19,518 bases of DNA, taken from NCBI GenBank assembly GCA_022560555.1, contig JADFSZ010000008.1, forward strand, positions 1 to 19,518. The letters run 5' to 3'. Both the position numbers and the translations under genes were made by a program. Positions 7,096-15,836 of this stretch are shown here, piece after piece. Every line of letters starts with the position of its first letter. Within the stretch, counting starts at the first letter, position 1. Under the pieces are notes generated by a model, which had not been told where the DNA came from, searched no databases, and saw only the letters and a list, made by a program, of their open reading frames with translations. This stretch comes from JADFSZ01 sp022560555 [NCBI: PVC group bacterium]. Its GTDB lineage: Bacteria > GCA-001730085 > JADFSZ01.

Positions 7096-8052
7096 ATGAA
7101 AGAGATCCCGAATCATATTGGATTAGCCCTTGGAAGCGGAGCGGCTCGCGGAATGGCGCATATTGGCGTCTTAAAAGCTCTGCAGGAAAAAGGAATTAAG
7201 CCGGATTTTATTGCCGGGACAAGCATGGGGGCCGTCGTTGGGGCTTTCTACGCGAAGGATGGGTCGATAGAGGATATTGAAAGTGTTGTCTTGGGGTTAA
7301 ACTGGGCAAAACTGGCAGGTCTTATTGATCCGGGATTTTATTTTTTACGCGAGGGGCTGATCAATGGGTCCCGAATTATTGATACCATTCATGCCGTTCT
7401 CGGGGATGTCACTTTTGAAGAATTGAAGGTTCCTTTTGTGTGCGTGGCAACCAACTTTGAAACGGGAACTGAACGCGTTTTTTCGAAAGGGAAAGTGATT
7501 GATGCTATCAGGGCCAGCATATCAACCCCGGGCCTTTTTGCACCCGTGAAAATTGAGGGGGATTATTACATTGACGGGGGTGTTGTCAATCCATTGCCCA
7601 TATCCGTTGTGAGAAAATATTTTAAAGGACACGTTGTGGCTATTGATGTGAGCCGTGATTTTCAAAAAGTGTATCGTCGAAAGAAGGAAAATTCTCCTCA
7701 AGAGCGAAAGGGCTCGTTTCAACATCCTTATTTAAAAAAAATAAATACTAAGCTCGATGAATTCGTTCAAGAGAACAAAGCTTTTTTAAATCCCATCTTA
7801 GAAAGTGCCGAGAAGATCAAGAATAATATTGAAGAAATGAGAAAGCGTATCACAGATCGTCCTCCGACGGCCATTAGTGTTATCCTAAAAACAATGGTTT
7901 TGATGGAATATCAGATTTCGCAGGCGTCCCTGAGAGACGCGGATATCGTGATTAAACCTGATGTGGATGACATTGATTTACTGGAATTCCATCGGGCCGA
8001 GGAAGCGATTGATGCCGGGGTTAAGTCTATCGAAGCTTTTAGGGCATCATGA
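7096..8052 (+). CDS. RssA-like patatin family phospholipase
   Basis: 318 residues. The N-terminus GLALGSGAARGMAHIGVLKAL matches the RssA/NTE branch: the oxyanion loop GSGAARG (residues 13-19), the nucleophile elbow GTSMG (41-45, Ser43) and the DGG of the catalytic dyad (Asp160). Such enzymes hydrolyse acyl esters of phospholipids or lysophospholipids, and are cytoplasmic or membrane-facing. Residues about 190-260 form a lysine- and glutamate-rich helical insertion before the final part of the fold. ATG 7096 is chosen; a TTG at 7084 would add four residues, and neither has a clear ribosome site, so coupling to gpmA is likely. The stop overlaps the next ATG by four bases (ATGA). The lipid neighbours support a membrane-lipid role; the substrate is unknown. 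Confidence 0.87.
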   Translation: MKEIPNHIGLALGSGAARGMAHIGVLKALQEKGIKPDFIAGTSMGAVVGAFYAKDGSIEDIESVVLGLNWAKLAGLIDPGFYFLREGLINGSRIIDTIHAVLGDVTFEELKVPFVCVATNFETGTERVFSKGKVIDAIRASISTPGLFAPVKIEGDYYIDGGVVNPLPISVVRKYFKGHVVAIDVSRDFQKVYRRKKENSPQERKGSFQHPYLKKINTKLDEFVQENKAFLNPILESAEKIKNNIEEMRKRITDRPPTAISVILKTMVLMEYQISQASLRDADIVIKPDVDDIDLLEFHRAEEAIDAGVKSIEAFRAS

Positions 8053-8795
8053 AAAAATATAAAAAGCTGAAAGATCAAATAACTGCTTGGGGAGAACTGT
8101 TTTTTAAAAACCGCATCAACTTACCGTTTCTTCTTATCCCCTTTTTTATCCTCTTTATCTTCATGGACCATGCCGGAGGCGGGGCGGAGGCAAAAGCTTT
8201 TGTCTGGAAGATAATTTGCCTCTTTGTTTCTCTTACGGGATATATAGTCCGTATCATTGTTGTGGGAACGTCTCCGAAGAATACATCGGGTCGTAACACC
8301 AAACGACAGAAAGCGGATTGTTTGGTGACGAAAGGGTTCTATTCGGTCGTGAGAAACCCCTTGTATCTGGCCAACATCATTATTTTAACGGGATTCGCGC
8401 TTTTTGCCGGGGACATAACAGCATGGCTTTTGACTATCATGCTGGCCTATTTCTATTACGAAAAAATCATATTTGTCGAGGAGGAGTTTCTGGCTCAAAA
8501 ATTTCAAAAGGAATTTGAACTCTGGGCTCAAAAAACCCCGATGTTGTTTCCTCAATGGGGTGCCTGGAAAGCTTCCGGGCGGGCTTTTGATCTCAAGAGG
8601 GTTCTCAGAAAGGAGTATCCGGGACTTATGGTGATTGGTATGACGTTCTTTGGACTTAATTTTATTCAGGATTGTTTTATCTATCAGCGGATTTATTTGG
8701 ATCCGTTTTGGTCCTGGTTTGTCATTGCTGTTTTCATGATATGGTTGATTTTAAGGACGCTAAAAAAATATACCAAACTCTTAAAATCCCGCTGA
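8049..8795 (+). CDS. ICMT/PEMT-family membrane methyltransferase
   Basis: 248 residues with about five to six hydrophobic segments (roughly 24-40, 51-72, 105-138, 190-210, 215-235). The signature TKGFYSVVRNPLY (94-106), followed by FVEEEFLAQKFQKEFELWAQKTP (142-164), is the AdoMet-binding core of isoprenylcysteine carboxyl methyltransferases and phospholipid methyltransferases. Bacterial members commonly methylate lipids or small isoprenoid-linked molecules; prenylated proteins are unlikely here. The start overlaps the patatin stop (ATGA), indicating translational coupling and a shared task. The last 75 residues add a hydrophobic pair beyond the core. The gene ends six bases before the convergent lipid kinase. 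The family is fairly sure and the substrate unknown. Confidence 0.8.
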   Translation: MKKYKKLKDQITAWGELFFKNRINLPFLLIPFFILFIFMDHAGGGAEAKAFVWKIICLFVSLTGYIVRIIVVGTSPKNTSGRNTKRQKADCLVTKGFYSVVRNPLYLANIIILTGFALFAGDITAWLLTIMLAYFYYEKIIFVEEEFLAQKFQKEFELWAQKTPMLFPQWGAWKASGRAFDLKRVLRKEYPGLMVIGMTFFGLNFIQDCFIYQRIYLDPFWSWFVIAVFMIWLILRTLKKYTKLLKSR

Positions 8796-8801
8796 AAAAT
8801 T

Positions 8802-9695
8802 TTATCCGGAAAATACTCTTAGTTTTCGCGGCACAACCTGAAATTCATAGGTGTCTTGATGCGGGTAGAGTTCCCCGTCTAAATTTAATTCGGAATGAGT
8901 ATGAATCGTTAAACGAAGTTTATCTGTTCGGATGATTCTCAAGTGTGGGTGATCCATGAGACGACCCTGGCGGGCAAGCCTTAGTAAATCAATGGCCCTC
9001 CATTTGTTAGGAATCCAGTCAATAAGAACGGCTTCCATGAGGCCGTCATCCGCTGAGGATTCGGGGACGAGCCTGAGGACTCCGAATCGTGAAAGATTAC
9101 TGAGCATAAAAACAGAATAATTGCCCTGTAATTTTTGATCGGAAAATTCTAGTTCCATATTCCATCCATTACGGGTGAACATGATTGAGAAGAATCCTGC
9201 CGCCAAATACCGGTATTGGCCGTACAGCCCCTTTAAGTGATTGCTTCTCTTCGCGGCATCCGCAAATAATCCCAGAGCAGATGCCAAAACAAAATAGTTT
9301 CCGTTGACTTTACCTAAATCGATGGTGGAGGTTTTATTTTGAAGAATATTTTGGCAAAATTTTTCAACAGAAGTGTCCGCGTTTAAACATTGGGCGAGAT
9401 CATTAGAGGAGCCGCCGGGAATAAAGCCTAAAATAGGTTGTGTTGTTCCCGGGCTATCCATTATGCCGTTGATGACCTCATGATACGTCCCATCCCCTCC
9501 GAGAACCCCGATCTGTGTTACCCCCTGGCCGGATAGTTGTCGGCCAAGCTTTCGTGCATGTCCGGCATGGCTTGTGGTGTGAACTTCATACGAGATGTGG
9601 TGGTACTTCAGAGCTTGATACAAAATTCGGGATTCGCGTTGGGCGCGATGCCATCCTGCGCTTGGATTGAGAATGATATGAAGTTTAGGGGACAT
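8802..9695 (-). CDS. Diacylglycerol kinase family lipid kinase (YegS/DgkB-like)
   Basis: 297 residues from ATG 9695. The DAGK catalytic domain is marked by HIILNPSAGW (residues 6-15), GVLGGDGTYHEVINGI (63-78) with the nucleotide-binding GGDGT at 66-70, and FIPGGSSNDLAQ (91-102), followed by the family's C-terminal beta-rich domain ending in NLDGELYPH. Such enzymes phosphorylate diacylglycerol or related lipids with ATP. A longer frame to an ATG at 9737 adds 14 residues of unlikely sequence and would run through the pilB -35 box, so the shorter start is preferred; neither has a good ribosome site. The gene faces the patatin and methyltransferase genes tail to tail, giving three lipid enzymes side by side. 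Confidence 0.88.
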   Translation of the reverse strand: MSPKLHIILNPSAGWHRAQRESRILYQALKYHHISYEVHTTSHAGHARKLGRQLSGQGVTQIGVLGGDGTYHEVINGIMDSPGTTQPILGFIPGGSSNDLAQCLNADTSVEKFCQNILQNKTSTIDLGKVNGNYFVLASALGLFADAAKRSNHLKGLYGQYRYLAAGFFSIMFTRNGWNMELEFSDQKLQGNYSVFMLSNLSRFGVLRLVPESSADDGLMEAVLIDWIPNKWRAIDLLRLARQGRLMDHPHLRIIRTDKLRLTIHTHSELNLDGELYPHQDTYEFQVVPRKLRVFSG

Positions 9696-9722
9696 GTCTA
9701 TAGTATTTTCCGTAAAAGTATT

Positions 9723-9752
9723 TTGACAATCTAACATGAATCATGCTAAACT
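9723..9752 (+). promoter_or_regulatory. Promoter of the pilB-pilC-pilS-pilR genes
   Basis: TTGACA (9723-9728), an 18-bp spacer, then TAAACT (9747-9752) preceded by TGC, an extended -10. The predicted start near 9759 gives a leader of about 37 bases. The -35 is perfect and the -10 matches four of six bases. It lies in the gap divergent from the lipid kinase. Confidence 0.5.
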
Positions 9753-9785
9753 ATTATGGTATTTTCCATATAACCGCACATTTAT

Positions 9786-9797
9786 ATAAGGCCTTAT
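9786..9797. promoter_or_regulatory. Perfect 12-bp palindrome over the pilB ribosome site and start codon
   Basis: ATAAGGCCTTAT is perfectly self-complementary. It contains the AAGG that serves as the Shine-Dalgarno and the first two bases of the ATG at 9796. It could be a protein-binding site or a structure limiting translation; with no loop it is a poor hairpin in cis. Confidence 0.3.
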
Positions 9798-11511
9798 GAG
9801 CGTATCGCTTAAAAAGCAATTAACGGAAATCCTTCTTGAAAACAAGCTTATCACAAAGAAGCAGTTAGATGAAGCCTTAAAGATTCGTAAAAAAGAGGGA
9901 CGCCGCTTAGGGGATATTCTCATTGAAAAGAAATATATCACCGCGAAAGAGCTCATGAGTACCATCGGCCAGCATCTCGGCATTGCCCCCATCAATCTTG
10001 AAAAATTTATGCCTCCCAAAGAAGTCATCCAACTCATCCCGAAAAATTTCGCTAAGCATTATCAAATTGTTCCCATATCAAAAATCGGAAAAAAACTTTC
10101 TGTTGCCATGGCAGATCCCTTGAACGTTTTTGCCATTGACGATGTGAAAACTTTGACCGGGCTCGAAGTCAAAACCGTGATTAGTACCCCAGAAGATATT
10201 GATCAAGCTGTTATCAGGTTTTATTCCCAGGGAACGGGCGACATCAATAAAGTTATGGAATCATTTGATTCGGATTCTTCCGTTGAGCTGGCCCAAGATT
10301 CTAAAGAGGATGAAATCAATCTCGATGAAATCACAGGGGGGGACGAAGCCCCTGTGATAAAAATCGTGAACTTTCTTCTTGTGAAGGCTATTCGGGAGAA
10401 GGTAAGTGATATTCATATCGAACCTCGTGAGAAGAAAATCCGTGTCCGGTATCGATTAGATGGTGTGCTGCATGATTTGGAGCAAACACCCCCCAAATCG
10501 ATGCAGGCGGCGATTATCTCGCGGATCAAGATTATGGCCAATTTGGACATTGCCGAAAGACGGCTTCCTCAAGATGGCCGGATTCGTATCAGAACAGAGG
10601 GGAAGGATATCGATTTTCGTGTTTCACTGCTGCCCACGATTTTTGGGGAAAAGATTGTTATGCGTATTTTAGATAAAAGCACACTGACCGTAGATTTAGC
10701 AAAATTGGATTTTGAAGAATCTACATTAAAAAATTTGCAAAAAAGCATTTCCCATCCCCATGGCATTTTTTTGGTTACGGGACCGACCGGGAGTGGAAAA
10801 ACAACAACTCTTTATTCGGCGCTCAGCTATATTACTTCCCCGGAAGTAAATATTATCACAACCGAAGATCCGGTTGAATATCAAATTGAAGGGATTTGCC
10901 AGGTGTCGGTTGACTCAAATATTGGTTTGACCTTTGCGGTCTCGCTAAGATCGATTTTGCGCCAGGACCCGGATGTGGTGATGGTCGGGGAAATCCGGGA
11001 TTTTGAAACGGCTGATATTTCCATTAAAGCCGCGTTGACCGGGCATTTGGTGCTGAGCACGCTTCATACGAATGACGCGGCGAGTTCTCTCGCGCGGCTG
11101 ATTGATATGGGTGTTGAACCGTTTTTAGTGGCCTCCTCACTCATTGCGTGTGCGGCTCAGAGACTGGTCCGCAGACTCTGCTCTCACTGCAAAGAGTCCT
11201 ATGAAGCGTCCGCGGAATTGATTGAGCGATTAAAGATTCAGTTTGTAGATGGACAAAAAAAGGAAATTTATAAACCGAAAGGGTGTGTGGCCTGTATGAA
11301 TACCGGGTATCGGGGGCGATTGGCATTGCTCGAGCTGCTTGTGATCGAAGACGATATTAAGGATATGATTATTCGCCGGGCAAATTCCATAGAGATTAAA
11401 AAAGCCGGCATTCAAAACGGAATGATCACTTTACGTAAAGCGGGACTTATAAAAGTTGCGAAGGGGGATACGTCTTTGGAAGAAGTCCTTCGTGTTACGG
11501 CGGGGGATTAG
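9796..11511 (+). CDS. pilB: Type IV pilus assembly ATPase PilB (GspE/PilB family)
   Basis: 571 residues. This cytoplasmic hexameric ATPase drives pilin polymerisation. The N-terminal MshEN/T2SSE_N-type domain (about 5-145) begins with two tandem copies of a motif (QLTEILLENKLI; RLGDILIEKKYI). A linker rich in D/E leads to the N2 domain (DIHIEP at 205-210) and the ATPase core: Walker A GPTGSGKT (329-336), Asp box TTEDPVEY (355-362), Walker B with DVVMVGE (about 393-399) and His box LHTND (423-427). The zinc-binding cysteines of PilB/GspE are present: C462, C465, C497 and C500; PilT lacks these, which argues for an assembly ATPase. ATG 9796 follows AAGG by six bases. pilC follows after 28 bases. 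GspE of a type II secretion system is the alternative, but the PilS/PilR neighbours favour a pilus. Confidence 0.92.
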   Translation: MSVSLKKQLTEILLENKLITKKQLDEALKIRKKEGRRLGDILIEKKYITAKELMSTIGQHLGIAPINLEKFMPPKEVIQLIPKNFAKHYQIVPISKIGKKLSVAMADPLNVFAIDDVKTLTGLEVKTVISTPEDIDQAVIRFYSQGTGDINKVMESFDSDSSVELAQDSKEDEINLDEITGGDEAPVIKIVNFLLVKAIREKVSDIHIEPREKKIRVRYRLDGVLHDLEQTPPKSMQAAIISRIKIMANLDIAERRLPQDGRIRIRTEGKDIDFRVSLLPTIFGEKIVMRILDKSTLTVDLAKLDFEESTLKNLQKSISHPHGIFLVTGPTGSGKTTTLYSALSYITSPEVNIITTEDPVEYQIEGICQVSVDSNIGLTFAVSLRSILRQDPDVVMVGEIRDFETADISIKAALTGHLVLSTLHTNDAASSLARLIDMGVEPFLVASSLIACAAQRLVRRLCSHCKESYEASAELIERLKIQFVDGQKKEIYKPKGCVACMNTGYRGRLALLELLVIEDDIKDMIIRRANSIEIKKAGIQNGMITLRKAGLIKVAKGDTSLEEVLRVTAGD

Positions 11512-11539
11512 TTACTAACTTAGATTACGAGGACAAATT

Positions 11540-12739
11540 ATGGAAAAATATACCTATAGCGCGAAAGACACAAGCGGAAAAAATGTCACAGGAACGATGG
11601 AGGCTGAATCGGAAGCTGGTGTCATAAAGAATTTACGGGCGAAAGGGCTTACGGTCTTAAATGTGTCAACTACGGCGGCTAAGTCAGGAAGAAGATCTCG
11701 AAGAAGAAAAGTTAAATTGGAGGATGTTGTGGTTTTTAGCCGGCAGTTGTCGACAATGGTTGACGCGGGGCTGCCGATCCTGCAGGGTTTAGAAATAATG
11801 CAGGAGCAGATTGAGAACCCCGCCTTCAGAGATGTTATTACTGATATCAAACAGCAGGTTGAAGGCGGTAAAAGTTTATCGGAAGCCATGAGCAAGCATA
11901 TGAAGATTTTCGGGACACTCTATGTCAATATGGTTAAAGCCGGAGAAGCCAGCGGAATGCTGGATGAAATTTTAGATCGCGTGTCTTCGTACTTAGAAAA
12001 AATGAACGTCTTAAAACGAAAAGTTAAATCCGCCATGGTCTATCCCATATCGGTTACGTGTATTGCCATCGTGATCACAACAGGACTGATTATCAAAGTG
12101 ATACCGACGTTTAGAGATATATTTGACTCGTTTGATGCCGAACTTCCGGCTATCACATTGTTTTTGTTAGCCCTTAGTGATTTTCTTAACGCGTATTTAC
12201 TTTGGGTCATTCTTGGCCTGATCATTTTTAGTTTCTTGTTTGTACGCTATAAAAAAACCGAAGCCGGGGCTTTGTACCTCGATGGCTTGGCCCTCAAATT
12301 ACCGATCTTTGGAGTTATTTTACGAAAGGTGGCTGTTTCAAAATTTACGCGGACATTATCTACCCTCACGAAAAGCGGTGTGAATATCCTGGAAGCGTTA
12401 GAAATCACAGCCCACACATCAGGCAATAAATTGGTGGAAAAAGTTGTTTTAGACACGCGGACCAGTATCAAGGAGGGAGAAAGCATCGCGGTGCCTTTGG
12501 CGCGTGGAGGTGTTTTTCCGCCCATGGTGATTCGGATGATTTCTGTCGGAGAACAGACAGGCGCCTTAGAGGAAATGTTGGGGAAGATATCTGATTTTTA
12601 CGACGATGAAGTTGACGCGGCTGTCACAGCATTGACATCTCTTATTGAGCCTCTCTTGATATCATTTCTTGGAATTGTTATCGGCGGGATTGTGATCGCG
12701 ATGTTTTTACCTATCTTTCAGCTGTCGACGATTGTCTAA
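11540..12739 (+). CDS. pilC: Type IV pilus inner-membrane platform protein PilC (GspF family)
   Basis: 399 residues, the usual family length. After an N-terminal beta region (YTYSAKDTSGKNVTGTMEAES) come two T2SSF helical domains, about 66-190 and 270-391, each starting with a recognisable F-R-L-T/S-x-x-G motif (FSRQLSTMVDAGLPILQ; FTRTLSTLTKSGVNILE). Three membrane helices are visible: about 168-190 after KSAMVYPI, 213-237, and the C-terminal helix 365-392 (ending FLPIFQLSTIV). PilC sits in the inner membrane and couples PilB to the growing pilus. GAGGA lies nine bases before ATG. It is co-transcribed with pilB upstream and pilS downstream. Confidence 0.92.
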   Translation: MEKYTYSAKDTSGKNVTGTMEAESEAGVIKNLRAKGLTVLNVSTTAAKSGRRSRRRKVKLEDVVVFSRQLSTMVDAGLPILQGLEIMQEQIENPAFRDVITDIKQQVEGGKSLSEAMSKHMKIFGTLYVNMVKAGEASGMLDEILDRVSSYLEKMNVLKRKVKSAMVYPISVTCIAIVITTGLIIKVIPTFRDIFDSFDAELPAITLFLLALSDFLNAYLLWVILGLIIFSFLFVRYKKTEAGALYLDGLALKLPIFGVILRKVAVSKFTRTLSTLTKSGVNILEALEITAHTSGNKLVEKVVLDTRTSIKEGESIAVPLARGGVFPPMVIRMISVGEQTGALEEMLGKISDFYDDEVDAAVTALTSLIEPLLISFLGIVIGGIVIAMFLPIFQLSTIV

Positions 12740-12758
12740 TGTATAGGGGGCGGGCCTT

Positions 12759-14423
12759 GTGCAGCCAAATCTGCTAGAACAACTTATTCCGCGTTTTAAA
12801 AAGTTATGTTTATCCCAGCTCGTGGGAACATTTTTTGTATTTGGGTTATGGATTCTCTTTACCAGCCAAAACAAACGCATTCCTCTCTATAATATCGACA
12901 TTATTCTCACGGTTATTTTTCTTTTTTTGATCGTATGTCTGGCCCTTTTTATCTATAAAATATGGGGGAAGTCGTACGCCGTTGTGTTAAGGACCGCGAT
13001 CGGCCTGTTAGCCTGTGACGCGCTTCTTGTTACCATGATCACACATAAGTCAGGAGGGGTTGACAGTTTTTTTTCGTCTTTGTATCTTGTCATTATCGTG
13101 GCTTCGGGATTAGTTGTTTCCCGCCGGTTTTGTCTGAATATGTCTGTATTTTGCTCAACGATTTATTTGTTCGTTGTTGTTATGGAAAAGATCGGGGCTT
13201 TTTGGGATGTATCGCTTGATGTTCTAAGCTATCAAAGTGTGCATTACATTATCTACGTACTTGTGTTGAAAATCACCCTTTTTATTCTGGCGGCGTTTTT
13301 ATCAAGGTATTTCATGAATGAAATTGACATTAAAAACCGTAAGTTGACCGATTTAACGATGCTGTATGACAGTGTTATCCAAAATATGAAAACAGGCTTG
13401 CTCATCATAGGGATGGATAAAAACATTGTGATTGCAAACCCATCTGCTCTTCATATTCTAGGGAAGGAATGGCCCCGGATTAAGAGTGTGCCGGTCCAAA
13501 GTCTATTTCCGGATGAGGAGAAGGATAAACTAAACTATCTTCTCATGAATGCATCGGAGATTATGAAGCGTTCTCGGAACTATGAACTTGTTTATAAGCG
13601 CAAGGGAGAAGAAATTGATCTTGGATTCAGTCTTTCTCCTCTCAGAGATGCAAGCAAAAACATTATCGGATCTATATTTCTGTTTCAGGACATTTCCATG
13701 AAAAAAAGGTATGAACAGAACATCGCGCGGATTGATAAAAATAATGAGCTCGGTAAAATGGCTGTTACCATTGCGCATGAACTTCGTAATCCTCTGGCGT
13801 CTCTGTCAGGTTCGGCCGAGGTGCTCAAAGAAAAAGTGAGTGTTTCGGATGATTGCAAAAAGCTTTTTGATGTCATTATCAAGGAATCCAAAAGGCTTAA
13901 TAAAATTGTTACCGACTTCTTGGAATTGTCTCGTGTGAATAAGCCGCACTTTCATGTGGTGGAACTTAAAGATCTTATGGACGAAATTATTATGATAATT
14001 CAACACAACAAAAAACTTCCCTTCAAAACACGATTTGATCAGAATATTGAACCGAATATTAAGATCCTCGGGGATTCCGATCAGCTCAAACAGGCTTTCA
14101 ATAATATTATATTTAACGCCATTGACGCGTCTAAAAATCAGAATGACAGTACCATACGTATTCATATCTACCTTGAGCATATTGAAGAGGGCGATCGGAA
14201 ATATGCCGGTGTATGTGTTGAGGATTTTGGAGAAGGCATGACGGAGTCTGAAAAAGAAAAAATATTTCAGGCATTTTATAGCAATAAGAAATCAGGCACA
14301 GGCCTGGGATTAGCTGTGGCGCAGCATATCATTCAAGGTCATCAAGGCCGTATCGAAGTAAAAAGCCAAAAAGGGAAGGGCACTGTATTTTGTGTTCTCA
14401 TTCCTAAGGCAGAGGTGTCTTGA
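12759..14423 (+). CDS. pilS: PilS-type membrane sensor histidine kinase
   Basis: 554 residues. Six hydrophobic segments fill residues about 18-185, the N-terminal layout of PilS. A PAS domain (about 200-315, ending FLFQDISMKKRYEQ) precedes the HisKA and HATPase domains: H-box AHELRNPLASLSG with the phosphoacceptor H340, N-box NNIIFNAIDA (448-457), G1 VEDFGEGM (487-494), F-box IFQAFYSNKKSG and G2 GTGLGLA (513-519). The kinase is expected to phosphorylate PilR encoded just downstream; in pseudomonads PilS senses pilin in the membrane. The GTG start is chosen because the next methionine is about 90 residues in, beyond three helices, and a GGGGGCGGG ribosome site precedes it. It is 19 bases after pilC and 19 before pilR. 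Confidence 0.87.
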   Translation: MQPNLLEQLIPRFKKLCLSQLVGTFFVFGLWILFTSQNKRIPLYNIDIILTVIFLFLIVCLALFIYKIWGKSYAVVLRTAIGLLACDALLVTMITHKSGGVDSFFSSLYLVIIVASGLVVSRRFCLNMSVFCSTIYLFVVVMEKIGAFWDVSLDVLSYQSVHYIIYVLVLKITLFILAAFLSRYFMNEIDIKNRKLTDLTMLYDSVIQNMKTGLLIIGMDKNIVIANPSALHILGKEWPRIKSVPVQSLFPDEEKDKLNYLLMNASEIMKRSRNYELVYKRKGEEIDLGFSLSPLRDASKNIIGSIFLFQDISMKKRYEQNIARIDKNNELGKMAVTIAHELRNPLASLSGSAEVLKEKVSVSDDCKKLFDVIIKESKRLNKIVTDFLELSRVNKPHFHVVELKDLMDEIIMIIQHNKKLPFKTRFDQNIEPNIKILGDSDQLKQAFNNIIFNAIDASKNQNDSTIRIHIYLEHIEEGDRKYAGVCVEDFGEGMTESEKEKIFQAFYSNKKSGTGLGLAVAQHIIQGHQGRIEVKSQKGKGTVFCVLIPKAEVS

Positions 14424-14442
14424 AAAAATATGAGGGAGAAAT

Positions 14443-15792
14443 ATGAAAAATGACAAAATTCTAATTGTCGATGATGAGCAGAGCATGATTGATTTTTTGG
14501 ATGTGCTTTTGAGAGATGAGGGATACATTGTTGAGGCCTCGAATGATTCCGAAGAAGCGTACCAAAGGGCCAAATTATTTAAACCCGATTACGCGCTTAT
14601 TGATGTTCGCATGGAACCTAAAAATGGATTATGGCTTTTAAAACAACTCAAAAAGAGACATCCTCGCCTTGTTGTCATTATGATGACTGCCTATATTTCT
14701 GTTGATGAAGTTGTGGACGCCATGAAAAAGGGAGCCTACGATTACATCACAAAACCCTTTAATATAACGGAACTTCGTGCTGTTCTCAAAAACGCTCAAA
14801 AACATATTCAGCATCCCGATAAAACCACGTTAGATAAAATGGAGTATCAGTTCGATAATTTTATCGGTGAAAGCAAAGTTATGAAAAATGTTTTTGATGA
14901 CATTCGCAAAATTGCTCCTTTAGACAGCACCATTCTTGTGACGGGGGAAAGCGGGACAGGTAAAGAGTTAGTGGCACGTGCGATTCATTATAGCAGCCCG
15001 CGGCGTAATTCTCCCTTCATTTCAGTGGACTGCAGCGCGATTCCTGAAACACTGCTGGAAAGCGAGCTTTTTGGCCATATGAAGGGTTCGTTTACCGGTG
15101 CGGACAAAAATAAAATCGGTCTTTTTGAGGCTTCGGAGGATGGGACCATCTTTTTAGATGAAATTGCTGAGATGCCCTTTCTTTTACAATCAAAAATGCT
15201 CCGGGTCTTGCAGGAGCGGGAGGTTCGTCGAATCGGAAGCACAGAATCCATCAGTATTCATGCACGTATCATCGCGGCGACGAATCGAAACCTGACTGAA
15301 GAAGTTCGTCATGGACGTTTTCGTGAAGACTTGTTTTTTCGCTTGAATATTATTAATATCCAATTGCCTCAGTTAACGGATCGTCTCGAGGATATCCCGG
15401 TATTGGTGGACCACCTGCTCGATAAAATTTCACAACGTCTCAATAAATCCAAACCGGCCCTTTCCGCGAACACACTCGAATTTCTTATGAAATACCATTG
15501 GCCGGGCAATGTGCGTGAGTTAGAAAATGCTTTAGAACACGCTCTTATTATGGAAGAAGGGCCCCTGTTGGATGTGTCAAGTTTTCCCGACCGAATCGTG
15601 AACGCCTCCAAAGAGACGGGCCCTATTGCTATTGCCGGATCATTAAAAGAATCTGTCGAAGAGTATGAGAAAAGTATTATCCTAAAAACATTGGAAGATA
15701 TGAGCGGGAATCAGTTTAAAACGGCTCGAAAATTGAAGATGACACGCCAAAGCCTGCAGTATAAATTAAAAAAATATGAGCTCTTGAAATAG
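14443..15792 (+). CDS. pilR: PilR-type sigma-54 dependent response regulator
   Basis: 449 residues with the three NtrC-family domains. The receiver (about 5-118) has acidic pair DDE at 10-12, phosphoacceptor D54 (LIDVRM) and K104 (TKPF). The AAA+ domain (about 139-375) has Walker A GESGTGKE (168-175), the sigma-54 contact loop GSFTGA (215-220; the common form is GAFTGA), Walker B GTIFLDEIAEM (234-244), the arginine-finger region FREDLFFRLN, and WPGNVRELENALEHA. A Fis-type helix-turn-helix closes the protein (about 420-446, FKTARKLKMTRQSLQYKLKKY). It should activate pilin or other genes with RNA polymerase-sigma-54; no -24/-12 promoter is seen in the window, so targets lie elsewhere. GAGGGAG precedes ATG. 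Confidence 0.88.
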   Translation: MKNDKILIVDDEQSMIDFLDVLLRDEGYIVEASNDSEEAYQRAKLFKPDYALIDVRMEPKNGLWLLKQLKKRHPRLVVIMMTAYISVDEVVDAMKKGAYDYITKPFNITELRAVLKNAQKHIQHPDKTTLDKMEYQFDNFIGESKVMKNVFDDIRKIAPLDSTILVTGESGTGKELVARAIHYSSPRRNSPFISVDCSAIPETLLESELFGHMKGSFTGADKNKIGLFEASEDGTIFLDEIAEMPFLLQSKMLRVLQEREVRRIGSTESISIHARIIAATNRNLTEEVRHGRFREDLFFRLNIINIQLPQLTDRLEDIPVLVDHLLDKISQRLNKSKPALSANTLEFLMKYHWPGNVRELENALEHALIMEEGPLLDVSSFPDRIVNASKETGPIAIAGSLKESVEEYEKSIILKTLEDMSGNQFKTARKLKMTRQSLQYKLKKYELLK

Positions 15793-15836
15793 GGGGTTTA
15801 TCTGTTGAGGTTAATTCAAGTCAGCGAGGGGACTAG

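Noticed and set aside
9755-9770. TATGG/CCATA inverted repeat in the pilB leader as a hairpin
   Set aside because: A 5-bp stem with a 6-base AT loop is within chance for such a gap.
9796-11511. Calling this ATPase PilT (retraction)
   Set aside because: It has the long N-terminal MshEN-type domain and the CxxC...CxxC zinc site of PilB/GspE, and is followed by pilC.
14971-14990. TGGCAC as a -24 element of a sigma-54 promoter inside pilR
   Set aside because: No GC pair lies at the required 10-base distance for a -12 element, and it is within coding sequence.
15793-15836. Terminator between pilR and dppB
   Set aside because: No stem with a T-run is visible in the 44 bases.
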